From Candidatus Altimarinota bacterium (lineage in GTDB: Bacteria; Patescibacteriota; Gracilibacteria; Absconditabacterales; Absconditicoccaceae): a stretch of 35,776 bases of DNA. The notes beneath the pieces were generated by a model. It ran no database searches. It was not told where the DNA came from and saw only the letters and a program-made list of their open reading frames with translations. The stretch covers positions 1 to 35,776 of the forward strand of contig JALUXR010000057.1 of assembly GCA_027013285.1 (NCBI GenBank), written 5' to 3'. Of the stretch, positions 10,148-21,001 are shown piece by piece. Within the stretch, counting starts at the first letter, position 1; each line of letters starts with the position of its first letter. The translations under genes were made by a program, and so were the position numbers.

Positions 10148-13100
10148 TTAAATTTCTTCATCTTCATCTTCATTTTCATCAGCAAAACCAAGTCTTGCAA
10201 TAATTTCTTCATTTACAAATTTAACATCTCTTCAATATTTTTTAGCAGAGTATTCTTTTAATATTTCTCATACTTTTTCATTTTCATAATCTTGTGTCCA
10301 AATTGTAGAAATATTAAATACTCTTGAAGTAGCATTATCAATATTAAGTTTTAAATAAGCTTTATAGTTAGCAATTCATACAATATCTTGTGCAGATAAA
10401 ACTGGAGCATATTCTTTTTCCATAAATTCTGCATCAGGAGCACCTATTTTAAATGATTGTAAAGTTCCAGTATTACCAAATACAGCATCTTTTACAGAGC
10501 TTTTACTTCATTCTTTTTTATCTCATTCTAATTGTGCAATATATTGATGTGCCATGATAAGTGCAAGTCTATATTTTCTGGCTTCTGATAAGATATCAGC
10601 AAATGTTCCAGAAACAAAATTTTGAAATTCATCTACATAAAGATAAAAATCTTTTCTTTCTTTTTCAGGAATATCAGCTCTAGACATAGCAGCATTATAA
10701 ATTTGAGATACGATAATCATTCAAAGTAATTGAGCATTCATTTCTCAAATTCTACCTTTTGATAGATTTATTAGTATAATTTTTCTACTATCCATAGCTT
10801 GTCTAAAATTGAAAGCTGATTTTGTTTGTCAGATAATATTTCTAATAAGTCAGTTTGTATTAAAAGATACAAATTTTGAAGTAAAGTATGGGATAATTTC
10901 TTGTTTTTCTCTATCTCCCATAGCATTATAAGTTTTTTCCCAGAAGTTTCTAACCGTTGGATTTTTAACTTTTGCTGTTTTATATTCTCTATATCATTCA
11001 TCTGTAAAAAGTCTTGGAACATCAAGTAGAGTAGCTCATTCTTCCATGTCTGCAAGTAAAGTTAATGAACCATATTTAAAATATTCCTGAATTCTTGGTC
11101 CAAATATTTCAGCACCAAACATCTTTATGAATATTTCAGTAGCATCATTTACAACTCTATCTGCTTGTTCTTCTTTATCAATTTCATAAAGATTAAGTCC
11201 CATAGGCCTTTGATCGTTACCAGCATCAAAATATATTATATCTTTTGCTCTTTCTTTTGGAACATAATTTATAATATCTTCTACTAAATCACCATGAGGA
11301 TCAATTACACATACACCATCACCATTCCAAATATCTTGTCTTGCTAAAGAACTAATATAAACAGATTTACCTCAACCTGATTTACCTATAATATAATGAT
11401 GTCTTGTTCTATCATTTCTTTTGATGTAAACAGGCTTGAATTGATTTTTATAAACTGAAATTCAAAGTAAAACTCAATCTTTATAACATTTAATACCTGT
11501 TTTTTCTACATATTCTACTTTTTCTTCTCAAGTTTCTTTATCTATTATTATTTTTTCTTCTTTTTTTGTTCAAATGTTTGGATGTCTTGATCAAGCAAAT
11601 ATTTTACTGATATTTCATCACTTATATCATTCAGCAATAATTCAAGTAATTATTCTTCAATTTTCTTCTTTTGGGACAGGTAAGGTTTTTGGTGGTTCAG
11701 CCATTTTGTATTCTGCCCGGACAATTGCCTGAGATCTATTAAATATTCAATCAGGAAAATGATATAGAGAAGACAATTCATTTATTGTAAAAATATTAGT
11801 TTTTGTAAAAAATCAAACTAATGAAAATAAAGATGAAAATCTCCACATAGGTTTAAAAAACCATCCAAATATATCTGCTTGCCACTCTGGTTGGTCAAGT
11901 TCGTTATTGTATTCATCTTTATAAATTGTATAAGCTGAAACAAGGCTTTGTATAGTCTCTTGGTTTCTATCTTTATATTTTGAATTCGCAATCAAAAACA
12001 TACTACCAGAAAATGCAGGTTTTCCAGCTTCTTCAGCCATAAGATTAATAGCTTCTTCCTCAGCTTTTGTCATTCTAATCATAGGATCTCAAGATGTAGC
12101 TCCAGGATGCATTCTTTTTATCATTTTATCTGAAGCTCCATTTACCATAAAATTTATAGGTTTAAATATTATAGAAAGATAATTTATTTTTTGATCATAT
12201 GTAATTTCTTTTTTAAAAAGTTTATCAGCTACTATTTTTGCTTTTTTATTAAATTTATCTTTGTATGGTCTTAAAGTCATCAAAATTGTAACTTCATCCT
12301 CTGGTGATACTTTAGAAATTGTATCTAAAATATTATTCATAGGATCGTCTTCCAATTGTTTAAATGTTCTAATAGGATAAATAGAATTTTTTTTAGTTTT
12401 TAAAGTAATAATATCATTTTTTAATTTTGATGGGAGAGGATTAAAATGTTCTATAGGTTCTATAATACTATCCGCATATTGAGCAGATATATTAGCTTGA
12501 ATAGTATTTAAGTATTCAGGGTAAGTTCATACCACAAAAGATAATTCTCATTTTTTATACCGATATACTAAATCAACTTTTGCTTTATCAAATAAAAAAG
12601 CCATAATACTATCCATTACAGATAGTGAACCAAGTTTGTGTATTCATCTAAAAACTTGTGCCATTCTTCAAATTTTCTCTTTCATATCTTTTGATATATC
12701 TTTTTCTCTCTCTCTATCAGATTTTGTATCAAGTCTTGGCATAACTACTTTTATATATTCTACTCTATGCTTATTTAAAACATCATATATGAAAGATATG
12801 ATATATCTTACAGTTTTGAAAAATACTATAGTTAAAATCATTATTCCAATTATCCGTCATGTAGTTTTTATATATCAGATATATGGATTAGTGGCTTCTT
12901 GTTTTGGATGATTTGTTGTTGTATGATATGTTTGTTTTTTATTATCTGAATACAGGTCTTCTGTGTATCATCATTTTGTATTTTGGTTTGATACTTCTTG
13001 ATTTGATATAGATTGTTCTATAGCTGCCGGATGTTTTTGTAAATTTTTAATTAATTGTTCATTTATATTTTTAACTATATTGTCATAGCTTTGATATTTT

Positions 13101-13258
13101 TTTTTCAATTCTATAAAACATTTTATTTTAGTTTTTTTATTATTAGAAAATACAGAATTTAATGTTTTTTTTAAATATTGATTTGATATAGAATTTATTC
13201 ATTGATTGTGTAAATGTGATACAATTTGATTTATACAATATGTTGTATTTACAGTCAT
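10148..13258 (-). CDS. VirD4/TraG-like conjugation or secretion ATPase
   Basis: 1036 aa. One clear membrane segment lies near residues 133-160 (GRIIGIMILTIVFF). Walker A GKSGGGKS is at about residues 625-632 after RTRHHYII, typical of DUF87/VirD4-type pumps, followed by GDGVCVIDPHGDLVEDI. Walker B FYLYVDEFQNF is near residue 870, then SEARKYRLALIMAHQYIAQL, the TraM-recognition/C-terminal ATPase motif of TraG/VirD4 coupling proteins. The tail ends in an acidic run (ADENEDEDEEI). CPR genomes typically encode such long coupling-type ATPases. It heads a three-gene unit with the 574-aa protein and the GNAT protein. No relaxase is visible, so the substrate could be DNA or protein. Confidence 0.85.
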
Positions 13259-13395
13259 TTGTTTGTTTATTTTTATTTTTAAATATATTTACTTATAAGT
13301 TTAAGAAAAAAATATTTTTTGTCAAAATTAAGCACTTAATTTCTAAAACGAAGTGTAAAATAAATTAGAAAAAGAAAAAACATTCGTAAGAAGTT

Positions 13396-14604
13396 TTAAA
13401 TCAAGTTTTTTAATATAAAAGGTAATTTTTTTCATTTGTATTTTTGTAAAACTAACTTAAGTGCTTTTTTACTTTCATTGTAAGTTCCTACACATTCAAA
13501 TGGTTTTGTTTTTTTTCAGATAAGTCATTTATAAGTTTCTAGTAATTTTTTGTTTTCAAATAGATCTTCTTGAAAAATATTTACAACTTTTTCTTTTGGT
13601 AAATATGCAGATAAAATTAAATAGACGAAAGTACACTTTTCGCAATTACAGCACCATCTTTTTGCTTGGCTAGATCAAGTTATTTTAAAATTCCTGTTGC
13701 AAGATGAAAAATAAGGAAAAAATTCTTCTAATTTTATAAATTTTTGCACAATATCTATTTCAAACATATCAGATAATAAACTTTTGTATTCTACTCAATT
13801 TAAAAAGTCTAAATTATACTGTTTAAAATCTTCTTCAAATTCTAATGATTTACTGTATTGGTGATTTATTTTGTATCATTTCCAAATAGTATTTTCTTCT
13901 CAAGCAGATTTTTCATTTGATGTAAAAATATAATTGTATCAGTATAAATAAGCTGTAATTAAACTTATAAATGATATTATTCAAGTAATTGGTACATGTC
14001 AATTGTAATAAGTTTTATTTAATTCAAATAAATTTTCAGATAAATATCTTTTTACAAGTAATGGCTGTTTTCAAACTACATTTGCTGTATCTTGTTTGAT
14101 TTTATCTATTTTTCAAACAACAAATAAGTCGTAGTTATATTTATTTTTTATCATAGAATAGCCTACAATACTATCTTTTCATCATCACCAAAGTAATAGT
14201 GCTTTATTTTGATTTTGTATTTTTCAAATTTTATTAGAAAAGTTTTTTTCTTTATTTTGAAAACTTATTACTCAAGGATTTATATTGTTTGTATAAAAAA
14301 ATTCTCCAAGTCCATTTGTGTAAAACTTTTTCCAGAAATTTAATTGTTCTTTATTTAATTTTACAGATAAATTTATTTTTGCAAAAGGGTAGAGTTTATA
14401 ATAACTTATTCCAATTGCTATACTTAAATTTGTTAAAAGATTATTTAAAATTTCTTTATCAAAATCAATTATTTCTTTTCATATATTAAAATCTATTTTT
14501 TCTTCAAAGTTTATTTTATTATCAAAAGAAAAATTAAAAGTAGCTATTTTACTACTTTTGTTGAAATCAAAGTTTTTTATGTAAAAATTCTGAAAGTTTT
14601 GCAT
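13396..14604 (-). CDS. murL: MurL-like UDP-N-acetylmuramoyl-peptide epimerase (PP-loop fold)
   Basis: 402 aa. Order of blocks: FWKKFYTNGLGEFFYTNNINP near residue 92, the PP-loop LLLWGGGKDSIVGYSM near residue 138 (all three Gly are TGA), GHVPITGIISFISLITAYLY, SNEKSAGEENTIWKGYKINH, a cysteine cluster CNRNF..WCCNCEKCTFV, and KPFECVGTYNESKKALK. This pattern is that of MurL, which with ATP epimerises the terminal L-Glu of UDP-MurNAc-L-Ala-L-Glu to D-Glu, replacing the MurI route with partner MurD2. Assignment rests on remembered family pattern, and other PP-loop enzymes are possible. It is separated from nrnA by 126 bases containing only small hairpins. Confidence 0.75.
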
Positions 14605-14730
14605 AGAACAGGATTAAATAATTATAAATTATTGTGCTTGTCCCTGAACTTAATCTGGGATCTAATTATTTAAGTAATAGTTTGTAGATTTCTTGTGAAA
14701 TCAAGAATAACAACTAAATACAATCAATCT

Positions 14731-15816
14731 TTAGTTATTAATTAACTCTTTTATTTTGTTTTCGATTTCTTCTGGTTTGATACTTTCTTTTAGACTAGCT
14801 CAGGCCGCATTTTTATGACCTCATCATCATAATTTGTTTGCAAGAGAATTTACATCAAATTTTTTTGATCTGAAAGAGATAGAATTATCATTTTCTTTTA
14901 TTTTCCATAAAGATACGAAATCTGCTCAATCTATTTGATTTAAAATACTTACTAAAGCTCTTCATATTCAACTATCTGTAGGGTCAAGTCATAGCTTTAT
15001 GAAATCTTCTTCAGTGTAGTATGAAAAATAACTAATAATATTGTCTTTTTCTATTTTTTGTATCCTATTTAAAACTAAGCCTTGTAATTTAAGTTGTTCT
15101 ACAGATTTACTTTGAAATATTTTGTCTATAATTAATTGTTTATCTGCTCATTTTTTTATCAAATTAGATGCTATTTCTAAAGTTTTATCATCTGCTAATG
15201 GTATAGTAAAATTATTTGTATCTGTTAAAATTCATATTAAAAGATAAGTAGAAATGTCTTGATCAAATCAATTTTTTGTTTGATTTATTAAATTATTTAT
15301 ATTTCCTTCTAAAGTAGTTAATATTTTATAGATAATTTGTGCTGTAGCAGGTGAGTTTCATTCTACAATATTTACTTTTCAAAAGTTAGTATTTGAAATA
15401 TGATGATCGATATTGATAATATCTTTTGTCTCGATTAATTCTTTATTATTTGTATATAAATTTCATAACCTATCTAAATTTGCACTATCTAAAATAATAA
15501 ACAAATCTGTATTCTCATCTAATTTTAAATCTTCTCCAAATTGAATTTCTGGATTTAAAAAATCAAAAACAGAAGACGGTTTTCTATTTGTATAAGAAAT
15601 AATTTGTTTGTCTGGAAATTTGTTTTTTAACCACTTACTAACAGCTAAAACACTTCCAAGACTATCTCCATCAATTTTATCATGTCAGATAACAGAAATA
15701 TTTTTAGCATTTTTGATATAATCGAGTATTAGCATATAATTTGTTATATCTTCAAATCATTGTTTAATATTTTTTCATTTTTCTAATAATTTTCATGTAA
15801 TATTTTTAATGTCCAT
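14731..15816 (-). CDS. nrnA: DHH/DHHA1 phosphoesterase, NrnA type
   Basis: 361 aa. DHH domain: ISVIGHDKIDGDSLGSVLA near residue 43 (metal-binding H, D, D), LFIILDSA, NIDHHISNTNFG near residue 136. DHHA1 domain ends with LWGGGHKNAAGASLK, the substrate-binding GGGH. This fits bifunctional oligoribonuclease/PAP phosphatase NrnA, which degrades nanoRNA and pAp; RecJ is much longer. The start codon and 15 bases after it lie in the left copy of a 40-bp tandem duplication (15801-15889), so a second ATG with the same first five codons sits 40 bases upstream but stops after eight codons. The stop is TAA at 14731-14733. Confidence 0.88.
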
Positions 15817-15889
15817 TTGATGATTTTTATTAAGTTAAATTATTTTTAATGTCCATTTGATGATTTTTATTAAGTTAAATTATTTTTAG
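15801..15889. repeat. 40-bp tandem duplication over the nrnA start
   Basis: The 40 bases 15801-15840 are repeated exactly at 15841-15880, followed by nine further bases (TATTTTTAG) that again start the unit. The unit contains the nrnA start codon region. On the minus strand the upstream copy encodes ATG plus seven codons (MDIKNNLT) and then TAA TAA, and the downstream copy begins the true nrnA. Confidence 0.95.
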
Positions 15890-15897
15890 TATAAAAA

Positions 15898-15946
15898 AAA
15901 AGCTTAAATAAGCAAATAAAAAAAAAGCAGGAAAATTAAATCCTAC
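15898..15946 (-). terminator. double terminator after the thioredoxin gene
   Basis: On the minus strand GTAGGA pairs with TCCTGC (one G-U) and is followed by nine T; a second small hairpin GCTTA/TAAGC follows, again with eight T. Together they end the thioredoxin transcript before nrnA. Confidence 0.7.
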
Positions 15947-15960
15947 TTTCTATAAATTAA

Positions 15961-16656
15961 TTATATTTTTTTATCAATAATTTGTTTTAATTGTTCATAT
16001 GGAAGGGCACCTACAGACATTTCAGGATTCTCTCCATCTTTTATGAAAGCTACAGCTGGTATAGAACTTACTTGAAATTGCATAGCAAGTTGTTGATTTT
16101 CTTGTTCATCAACATTTACTTTTACAACTTGAACTTTACCTTCATAGTCTTCAGCTATCTTTTCTAATGTAGGAGCTAACATTCTACAAGGACCACACCA
16201 AGGAGCCCAGAAATCAGCTATTACTAATTTGTCTTTATTGTTTGCTAAAGCATTAGTAAACTCTTCTATTCATTTTGCATTTAATATTCATCAGTGAATT
16301 TCTTCTGTTTTATTGGTTTCTTCTTGAATATCTCATCATAATAATTGATCAAATTCTATTTTGTATTCAGCTTCTTGTTTTACTCAAACTAATGTTTTAA
16401 CTACTTGTTTATCTTTGAATAATAAGATACTAGGTATTCATTGAATTCCATATTTGATAGCAGTAGCTGGATTTTCATCAACATTTACTTTTACAAATTT
16501 AATTTTTCATTCATAATCTTCAGCTATTTTTTCAAAAATAGGAGCTAACATTTTACAAGGACCACACCAAGGAGCCCAGAAATCAACTATTACAGGAATA
16601 TCTGATTGTTCTACTATTTCATTAAATTTTTGATCTGTTACGTCTATATGACTCAT
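15961..16656 (-). CDS. tandem two-domain thioredoxin
   Basis: 231 aa formed by two thioredoxin folds in one chain. Domain 1 (residues ~1-105) has [20 protein letters not shown] and the cis-Pro block [12 protein letters not shown]; domain 2 (~120-231) has [20 protein letters not shown] and [13 protein letters not shown]. Both WCGPC redox sites are intact. The linker is short and acidic ([13 protein letters not shown]). The two copies are close in sequence around the active site, as expected for an internal duplication. No signal peptide, so a cytoplasmic disulfide reductase is likely. No thioredoxin reductase is nearby. Start ATG ([11 protein letters not shown]) gives a normal N-terminal strand. 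Confidence 0.92.
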
Positions 16657-16737
16657 ATTTGTTATTATTTAATATTTAAAATGTTTTTTTAGTATATTTT
16701 TTTGGTTTATTATTTCAAATGGATTTTGATTTTATGA

Positions 16738-16766
16738 TTGAAAACATACTTTAAAAAAAGTATACA
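16738..16766 (+). promoter_or_regulatory. sigma70-type promoter for the membrane protein-dus operon
   Basis: TTGAAA at 16738-16743 and TATACA at 16761-16766 are 17 bases apart, and the first start codon follows 30 bases later. It is the divergent intergenic region between the thioredoxin gene and the plus-strand operon. Confidence 0.5.
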
Positions 16767-16795
16767 TAACAAAACTTTAGGTATATAAAATAAAT

Positions 16796-17659
16796 ATGGA
16801 AAATATAATTAAAAGATCTTATGATTTAGTTATAAATGATAGTAATTTTGTAAAATTAACTACATTTTCTCTATTGCCTTATTCATTACTTTTTGTTTGA
16901 TATATATTTTATCAGACATATTTTTTTATACATACTATGAAGGTATGATTTCATCTATATGAATTAAAAGTTTATATGGATAGTATTTTTAAATTTTGAC
17001 AACATTTTTGGTATATTTTATTAGTTATAGCAGTGTTGATTATAATCTTTTATGTATTTTTTCCACCTATAGCTGAATGAGCTTTAATTACTTATTTAGA
17101 TAAAAAGAAATGAATTTGATCTAGTATTTGATTATGATTTACAAAGTTTTTTCCTATGTTTGAGTTACATGGATTTATTTCATTATTTTCATTTTTGTGG
17201 TTTTTTATTATAATTTCTAGGCTTTATATGGCTGATATGCTTGGAAATATTTTTGTATGAACATTTGTGGTTATTTGGTTTATTATTACAATGTTTTTGA
17301 ATTTTAGTATTTTTTATGCTAAGTATTTAATAATTTTAGATGGATATACTACTTTTGATGCTATTAAACACAGTATAAAACTTTCATTTTTAAATTTATG
17401 AAAAACTTGGAAATATTTTAAATTATATCTTATTTTATATTTAAGATTTTTAATAAATGTTATTATTTTAATTTGATTACCAATTATTATTTTAATCACA
17501 TTTTTGAAACTTAATATATGAAATATAGAAATTGTAAAATATAGTATTTATGGTATTATGTGATTACTGTTTTTTCTTACAGCTTATATGAATTGAATTA
17601 TAGAGGCATTTTTTATAAGTATGTGGTATAATATTTTTAAAGAAATAGATAAGGAATAA
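16796..17659 (+). CDS. polytopic membrane protein, unknown
   Basis: 287 aa with about six hydrophobic segments: near residues 25-50, 72-92, 130-150, 160-185, 225-245 and 250-272. Aromatic-rich, many TGA-coded glycines. A conserved-looking motif TTFDAIKHSIKLSFLNLGKT lies between helices 4 and 5, a pattern seen in several uncharacterised bacterial membrane proteins of the DUF4013/YesL-like type, but I cannot name a family. It is first in a four-gene run with dus (26-base gap), hydrolase and DUF134. The start at 16796 follows a sigma70-like promoter. Confidence 0.75.
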
Positions 17660-17685
17660 TTTATAAAATTAAATTTTGATAAAAT

Positions 17686-18618
17686 ATGATTTGGGCTTTG
17701 GCACCTATGGATGGAATTACTGATACATCTTACAGACAGATTGTAAAAGAGGTTTTTGATAAATACAATACTGATAAAAATAGAGAACTTTTGTTATTTA
17801 CAGAATTTGTTTCTTCAGACGGATATGTTCATAATTTTGATTGAATAAAAAATCATTTAATTTATGAAGAAAAAGAAAAACCTTTGATTTGTCAGATATT
17901 TGGTTCAAATTTACAAAAATTAGTTTTCACAGCTCAAGAAATAGATAAAAATTATGATTTTGATGCTATAGAGTTAAATATCGGATGCCCAGCACCAAAA
18001 ATTATGAGATTATGAGCTGGTTCTGCACTTATGATAGATAAGGGAAATACTTTAGAAATAATAAAAACTTTATCGAAGGCAGTAAACAGACCTTTTACAA
18101 TAAAAACTAGAGTAGGAGTGAATGATCAGGATAAAGAAAAACAAAAAGAATTTATTATCAAGGCTTCTGAATTTTGTTCTATTGTTTCTATTCATGCAAG
18201 AACTTTGAAGCAAGAACATTCTGGAGATACTGATGTAGATTTTGTTTTAGATGTAAAAAATAAGGTAAATAAAAATTGTAAAATTATTTTTAATGGTTGA
18301 ATTACTCAGGAGAAATTACAAGACAAAGATTTTATGGAAAAAATGAGTAAATTAGATGGAATTATGATAGGGCAGGCTGGTATTTGAAATCCTTGGATTT
18401 TTGTAGATTACAATCCAAATTGGGATGAAAAAAAAGAAACTATTTTGAAACATTTACAGTTAAATATAAAATATAAGTGAGAAAGAACTTGAGTAATTGA
18501 GTTTAGAAAATTTATAGGGACTTACACAAAATGACTTGATAATGCTTCAAAATATAGAGTAGAGTTTATGAAGGTTGATAATTTTAAAGATTTTAAGAAA
18601 ATTATAGATGAAATTTAA
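17686..18618 (+). CDS. dus: tRNA-dihydrouridine synthase
   Basis: 310 aa, FMN-dependent enzyme that reduces uridines in the tRNA D-loop. MIWALAPMDGITDTSYRQ is the conserved N-terminus; ICQIFGSN, then ELNIGCPAPKI with the catalytic Cys at residue 101; TIKTRVGV, VSIHARTLKQ (FMN/tRNA contact), IIFNGGI and GIMIGQAGIGNPWIF (FMN phosphate site) follow in the usual order. Usual second residue block 'GCP..KV' is 'GCPAPKI'. The gene overlaps the following hydrolase by 11 bases. Confidence 0.95.
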
Positions 18619-19348
18619 AACTTATTGAGATAAAAAAAATACACCATTTTTGATTTTACATGGATGGGGAGGAAGTAGTGAAAGTTGGAAAAAAGTTTGA
18701 GAAATGTTGTGAAAATATTTTTTTGTTATTGTTCCAGATATTCCTTGTGCTAGTAAGTTAGAAAATTGTGATAAAGTTTATACTCTTGATGATTATGCAG
18801 ATTTGATAAAAAGTTTTATTGATGAGTTATGATTAGAAAATTTTGTATTGTTATGACATAGTAATGGATGAGCTATTGCTAGTAAATTAGTAATCAATTA
18901 TCCAAATTTAAAGATAAAAAAACTAATTTTAAATAATAGTGCTTGAATTAGAAAAGACAGAAAAAGAAGTCTGAAAAGAAGAGCTTTTTGAGTTATTTCA
19001 AAGATTGTAAAACCTATCTTTATTTTACCTTGAATGTGAAAAGTAAGAAATTTGTTTTATAGAGCCATAGGTGGGCATGACTATCTTGAAGCTGAAAAAA
19101 ATCCAAATAAGAAACAAACTTACTTGAATATGATAAACTCTGATTTACAAGAAAATTATAAAGATATAAACATACCTACACTTCTAATCTGGTGAGAAAA
19201 TGACACTTACACACCATTAGCTGATGGACAAAAAATCCATAATTTAATAAAAAACTCAAAATTAGTTATAATCAAAGATGTAAGACATGGGATACATTTG
19301 CAAAAGCCTGATGAGTTGGTGAAAGTAATTTTAGAAAATAATTTATAG
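18608..19348 (+). CDS. alpha/beta hydrolase
   Basis: 246 aa. LILHGWGGSSESW is the oxyanion-hole HG motif at residues 18-19; LLGHSNGGAIA is the nucleophile elbow with Ser85; GENDTYTP supplies the acid and DVRHGIHLQKP the catalytic His. The cap is a short basic stretch (RKDRKRSLKRRAF). Substrate unknown; may be an esterase or a C-C hydrolase. It starts inside the end of dus (ATGAAATTTAA), so translation is likely coupled. No signal peptide, so cytosolic. Confidence 0.9.
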
Positions 19349-19375
19349 TATTTTTATTTAGGTATTTAACATATT

Positions 19376-19675
19376 ATGGCAAGACCTCAAAAACCTAGAA
19401 ATGTAGAAAAAGAAGTAAAATTTACTTGTTTTAAACCAGCTTGAGTTCCAAGAAATAATCTAGAAAAAGTTGAATTACAAGCCTGAGAATTAGAAGCTTT
19501 AAGACTTTCAAATTTAGATGAATTAAGTCAGTTAGAAGCCTCAAAAAAAATGTGAGTTTCCGCAAGTACTTTTAATAGACTTTTAAAATCTGCTATAAAA
19601 AAAATAACTTATGCTTTGGTAAATGGAAAATGAATTAGGATTTATAAAACTGATGGAACTGGTAATTGTAAATAA
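19376..19675 (+). CDS. DUF134 family DNA-binding protein
   Basis: 99 aa, the full family length. MARPQKPRNVEKEVKFTC, then LEKVELQAGELEALRLSNLDE (family 'DEYEAIRLIDLEGLTQ'), a sigma-region-4-like helix-turn-helix LSQLEASKKMGVSASTFNRL, and ITYALVNGKGIRIY at the end. DUF134 genes commonly neighbour COG1433 and DUF5320 genes, as here. Infer: a repressor or activator acting at the palindromes at 19751 and 21319. It is followed by a terminator, so it belongs with the upstream operon or is separately transcribed. Confidence 0.88.
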
Positions 19676-19699
19676 GCTATTTAATAGTTTATTTTTTTT
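19671..19699 (+). terminator. Rho-independent terminator after the DUF134 gene
   Basis: AATAAGCTA pairs with TAGTTTATT (one G-U), 5-base loop, then a T tract. It starts within the stop codon region. Confidence 0.8.
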
Positions 19700-19750
19700 A
19701 TTTAAAAAAGTTTTGATTTTTTGTAAAAAAAGATTATATTGTTTATACAG

Positions 19751-19771
19751 TTATGAAATATATTTCATAAT
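19751..19771. promoter_or_regulatory. 20-bp palindromic operator overlapping promoter 1
   Basis: TTATGAAATATATTTCATAA is a perfect 20-base palindrome. CATAAT at 19766-19771 is a -10-like box within its right arm, and the DUF5320 start is 36 bases further on. A near-identical site (one base changed) lies at 19-21 kb spacing at 21319-21338 in the same promoter position. Neighbouring DUF134 is the obvious candidate binder, but a metal regulator encoded elsewhere is as possible. Confidence 0.75.
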
Positions 19772-19806
19772 ATGTTATGTATTTTACATATTAATCAATT
19801 TAAAAA

Positions 19807-20001
19807 ATGCCTAGATTAGATTGAACAGGTCCAAATTGAGAATGATCAAAAACTTGATTATGAAGATGAAATTGTAATACAACAAATACATGAAATTCAA
19901 ACCAAAAAACTTCATTCTTTTGATGATTTGGTAGATGGTTTAGATGAAGAATGTGAAGAGGTAGGTGAAATTGAATGTGAAGATGAAGAGGCTGAAGATA
20001 A
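19807..20001 (+). CDS. DUF5320-like small Gly/Asn/Arg-rich protein
   Basis: 64 aa, of which about one third are Gly, mostly TGA-coded, so the gene is invisible under the standard code. It opens MPRLDGTGPNGEGSKTGLGR followed by GNC, matching the DUF5320 opening MPGGDGTGPxGxGPMTGRGxGxC. The tail is GGFGRWFRGRMGRGRGNGMG. Function unknown; DUF5320 genes usually neighbour COG1433 (NifX-like) and MinD/Mrp ATPases. It is first gene behind the palindromic promoter at 19751. Confidence 0.75.
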
Positions 20002-20045
20002 AAACAAACCTAGTAAAGAATTTATTTTATATGTCATAAAATTAC

Positions 20046-20459
20046 ATGCAAAATATCAGAAAGATATTTTTTCAAACATTGGTTTGATTCAAAGAATTAA
20101 TTCCTATGCTTTTAGGTATTATTATAATTGTTGCTATGCTAAAACAAGCTTGAATATTTACTTTAATGGTTAAATATTTGAGTGATAATTTTTTAAGTGT
20201 CCTTTTAGCTAATGTTTTATGAAGTATTAGTGCTTGAAATACAATAAATGCTTATGTTATAGCTCATTCATTTTGAAAGATAAATGATTATATCTTAGTT
20301 ATAAGTACATTTTTAATTGCATGGACAACAGTTTGAATTATTCAAATTCCTGCTGAAATGTATTTCTTTTGAAAGAAATTTGCAATCATTAGAAATATTC
20401 TTTCTTTTGTTTTTGCTATTTTATGAGCATATTTAATTTATTTTCTTTATCATTTTTAA
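20046..20459 (+). CDS. permease, first half
   Basis: 137 aa, four hydrophobic segments (residues ~15-32, 44-62, 78-98, 110-135). The signature LGSISAGNTINAYVIAHSFGK between helices 2 and 3 and LIAWTTVGIIQIPAEMYFFGKKFA resemble one repeat of the DUF318/ArsP_1 permease superfamily, in which an inverted repeat of such units forms one transporter. Its stop (TAA) shares a base with the ATG of the next gene, so the two are translationally coupled and probably assemble together. Substrate unknown; context suggests a metal or metal-thiolate. Confidence 0.65.
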
Positions 20460-21001
20460 TGAAATTATTATATTTAAAATTAAAAGATAGATTTGGTTGA
20501 AATTGTTTATTTTTATTTGCTGTTTTAATAATTTATTTTTTAATAGGACTTTTTAATTTCCAATATTTTTTAAATGTATGATATTTAGTAATAAATATTT
20601 TTATAAAACAAATATTATTTGTTCTAATTTTAGTTTTTATATTTATGTTTATTTTAAATATTTTATTACAAAAAAATCATATTAAAGATAAATTAAAAAA
20701 ATCTAAAAATTCTACTAAATATTTTATTTCTATTATTGGTTGAATTTTTTCAACTGGTCCTGTTTATATGTGGTATCCTCTTCTAAAAAAGTTAAAAAAT
20801 AATGGTTTAAGTTATGGACACATAGCTACATTTATCTATGCAAGAGCTGTTAAAATTCCACTTCTTGTAGTTATGGTGTTTTATTTTGGGTTTAAATATA
20901 CTGTTATATTTAATTTAGTTTTAATATTTTTAGCATTATTAATTTGAATGTTAATTGATTTAATTTTTAATAAAAATAATTATGAAGAAAATAATAGCTA
21001 G
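20459..21001 (+). CDS. permease, second half
   Basis: 180 aa with a four- to five-helix arrangement. FISIIGGIFSTGPVYMWYPLLKKLK followed by GLSYGHIATFIYARAVKIPLL (split here for length) mirrors the loop pattern of the first half, with paired helices around a GP turn, as expected for the other repeat of a split permease. Overlaps the preceding stop by one base (TAATG) and overlaps the start of the COG1433 gene by 20 bases. Together the pair would make an eight- to nine-helix transporter. Confidence 0.65.

Noticed and set aside
14605-14730. Possible tRNA between murL and nrnA (GTCCCTGAAC..CTGGGATC)
   Set aside because: No T-loop GTTCGA, no anticodon arm and no acceptor stem; only short hairpins.
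18031-18300. Separate small gene starting MIDKGNTLEI
   Set aside because: It is the middle of dus in the same frame, bounded only by TGA codons that code for Gly.
19928-20173. Plus-strand frame with acidic MVDGLDEECEEVGE
   Set aside because: It overlaps the DUF5320-like gene and the permease start in another frame; the Gly-coded frame gives family matches, this one none.
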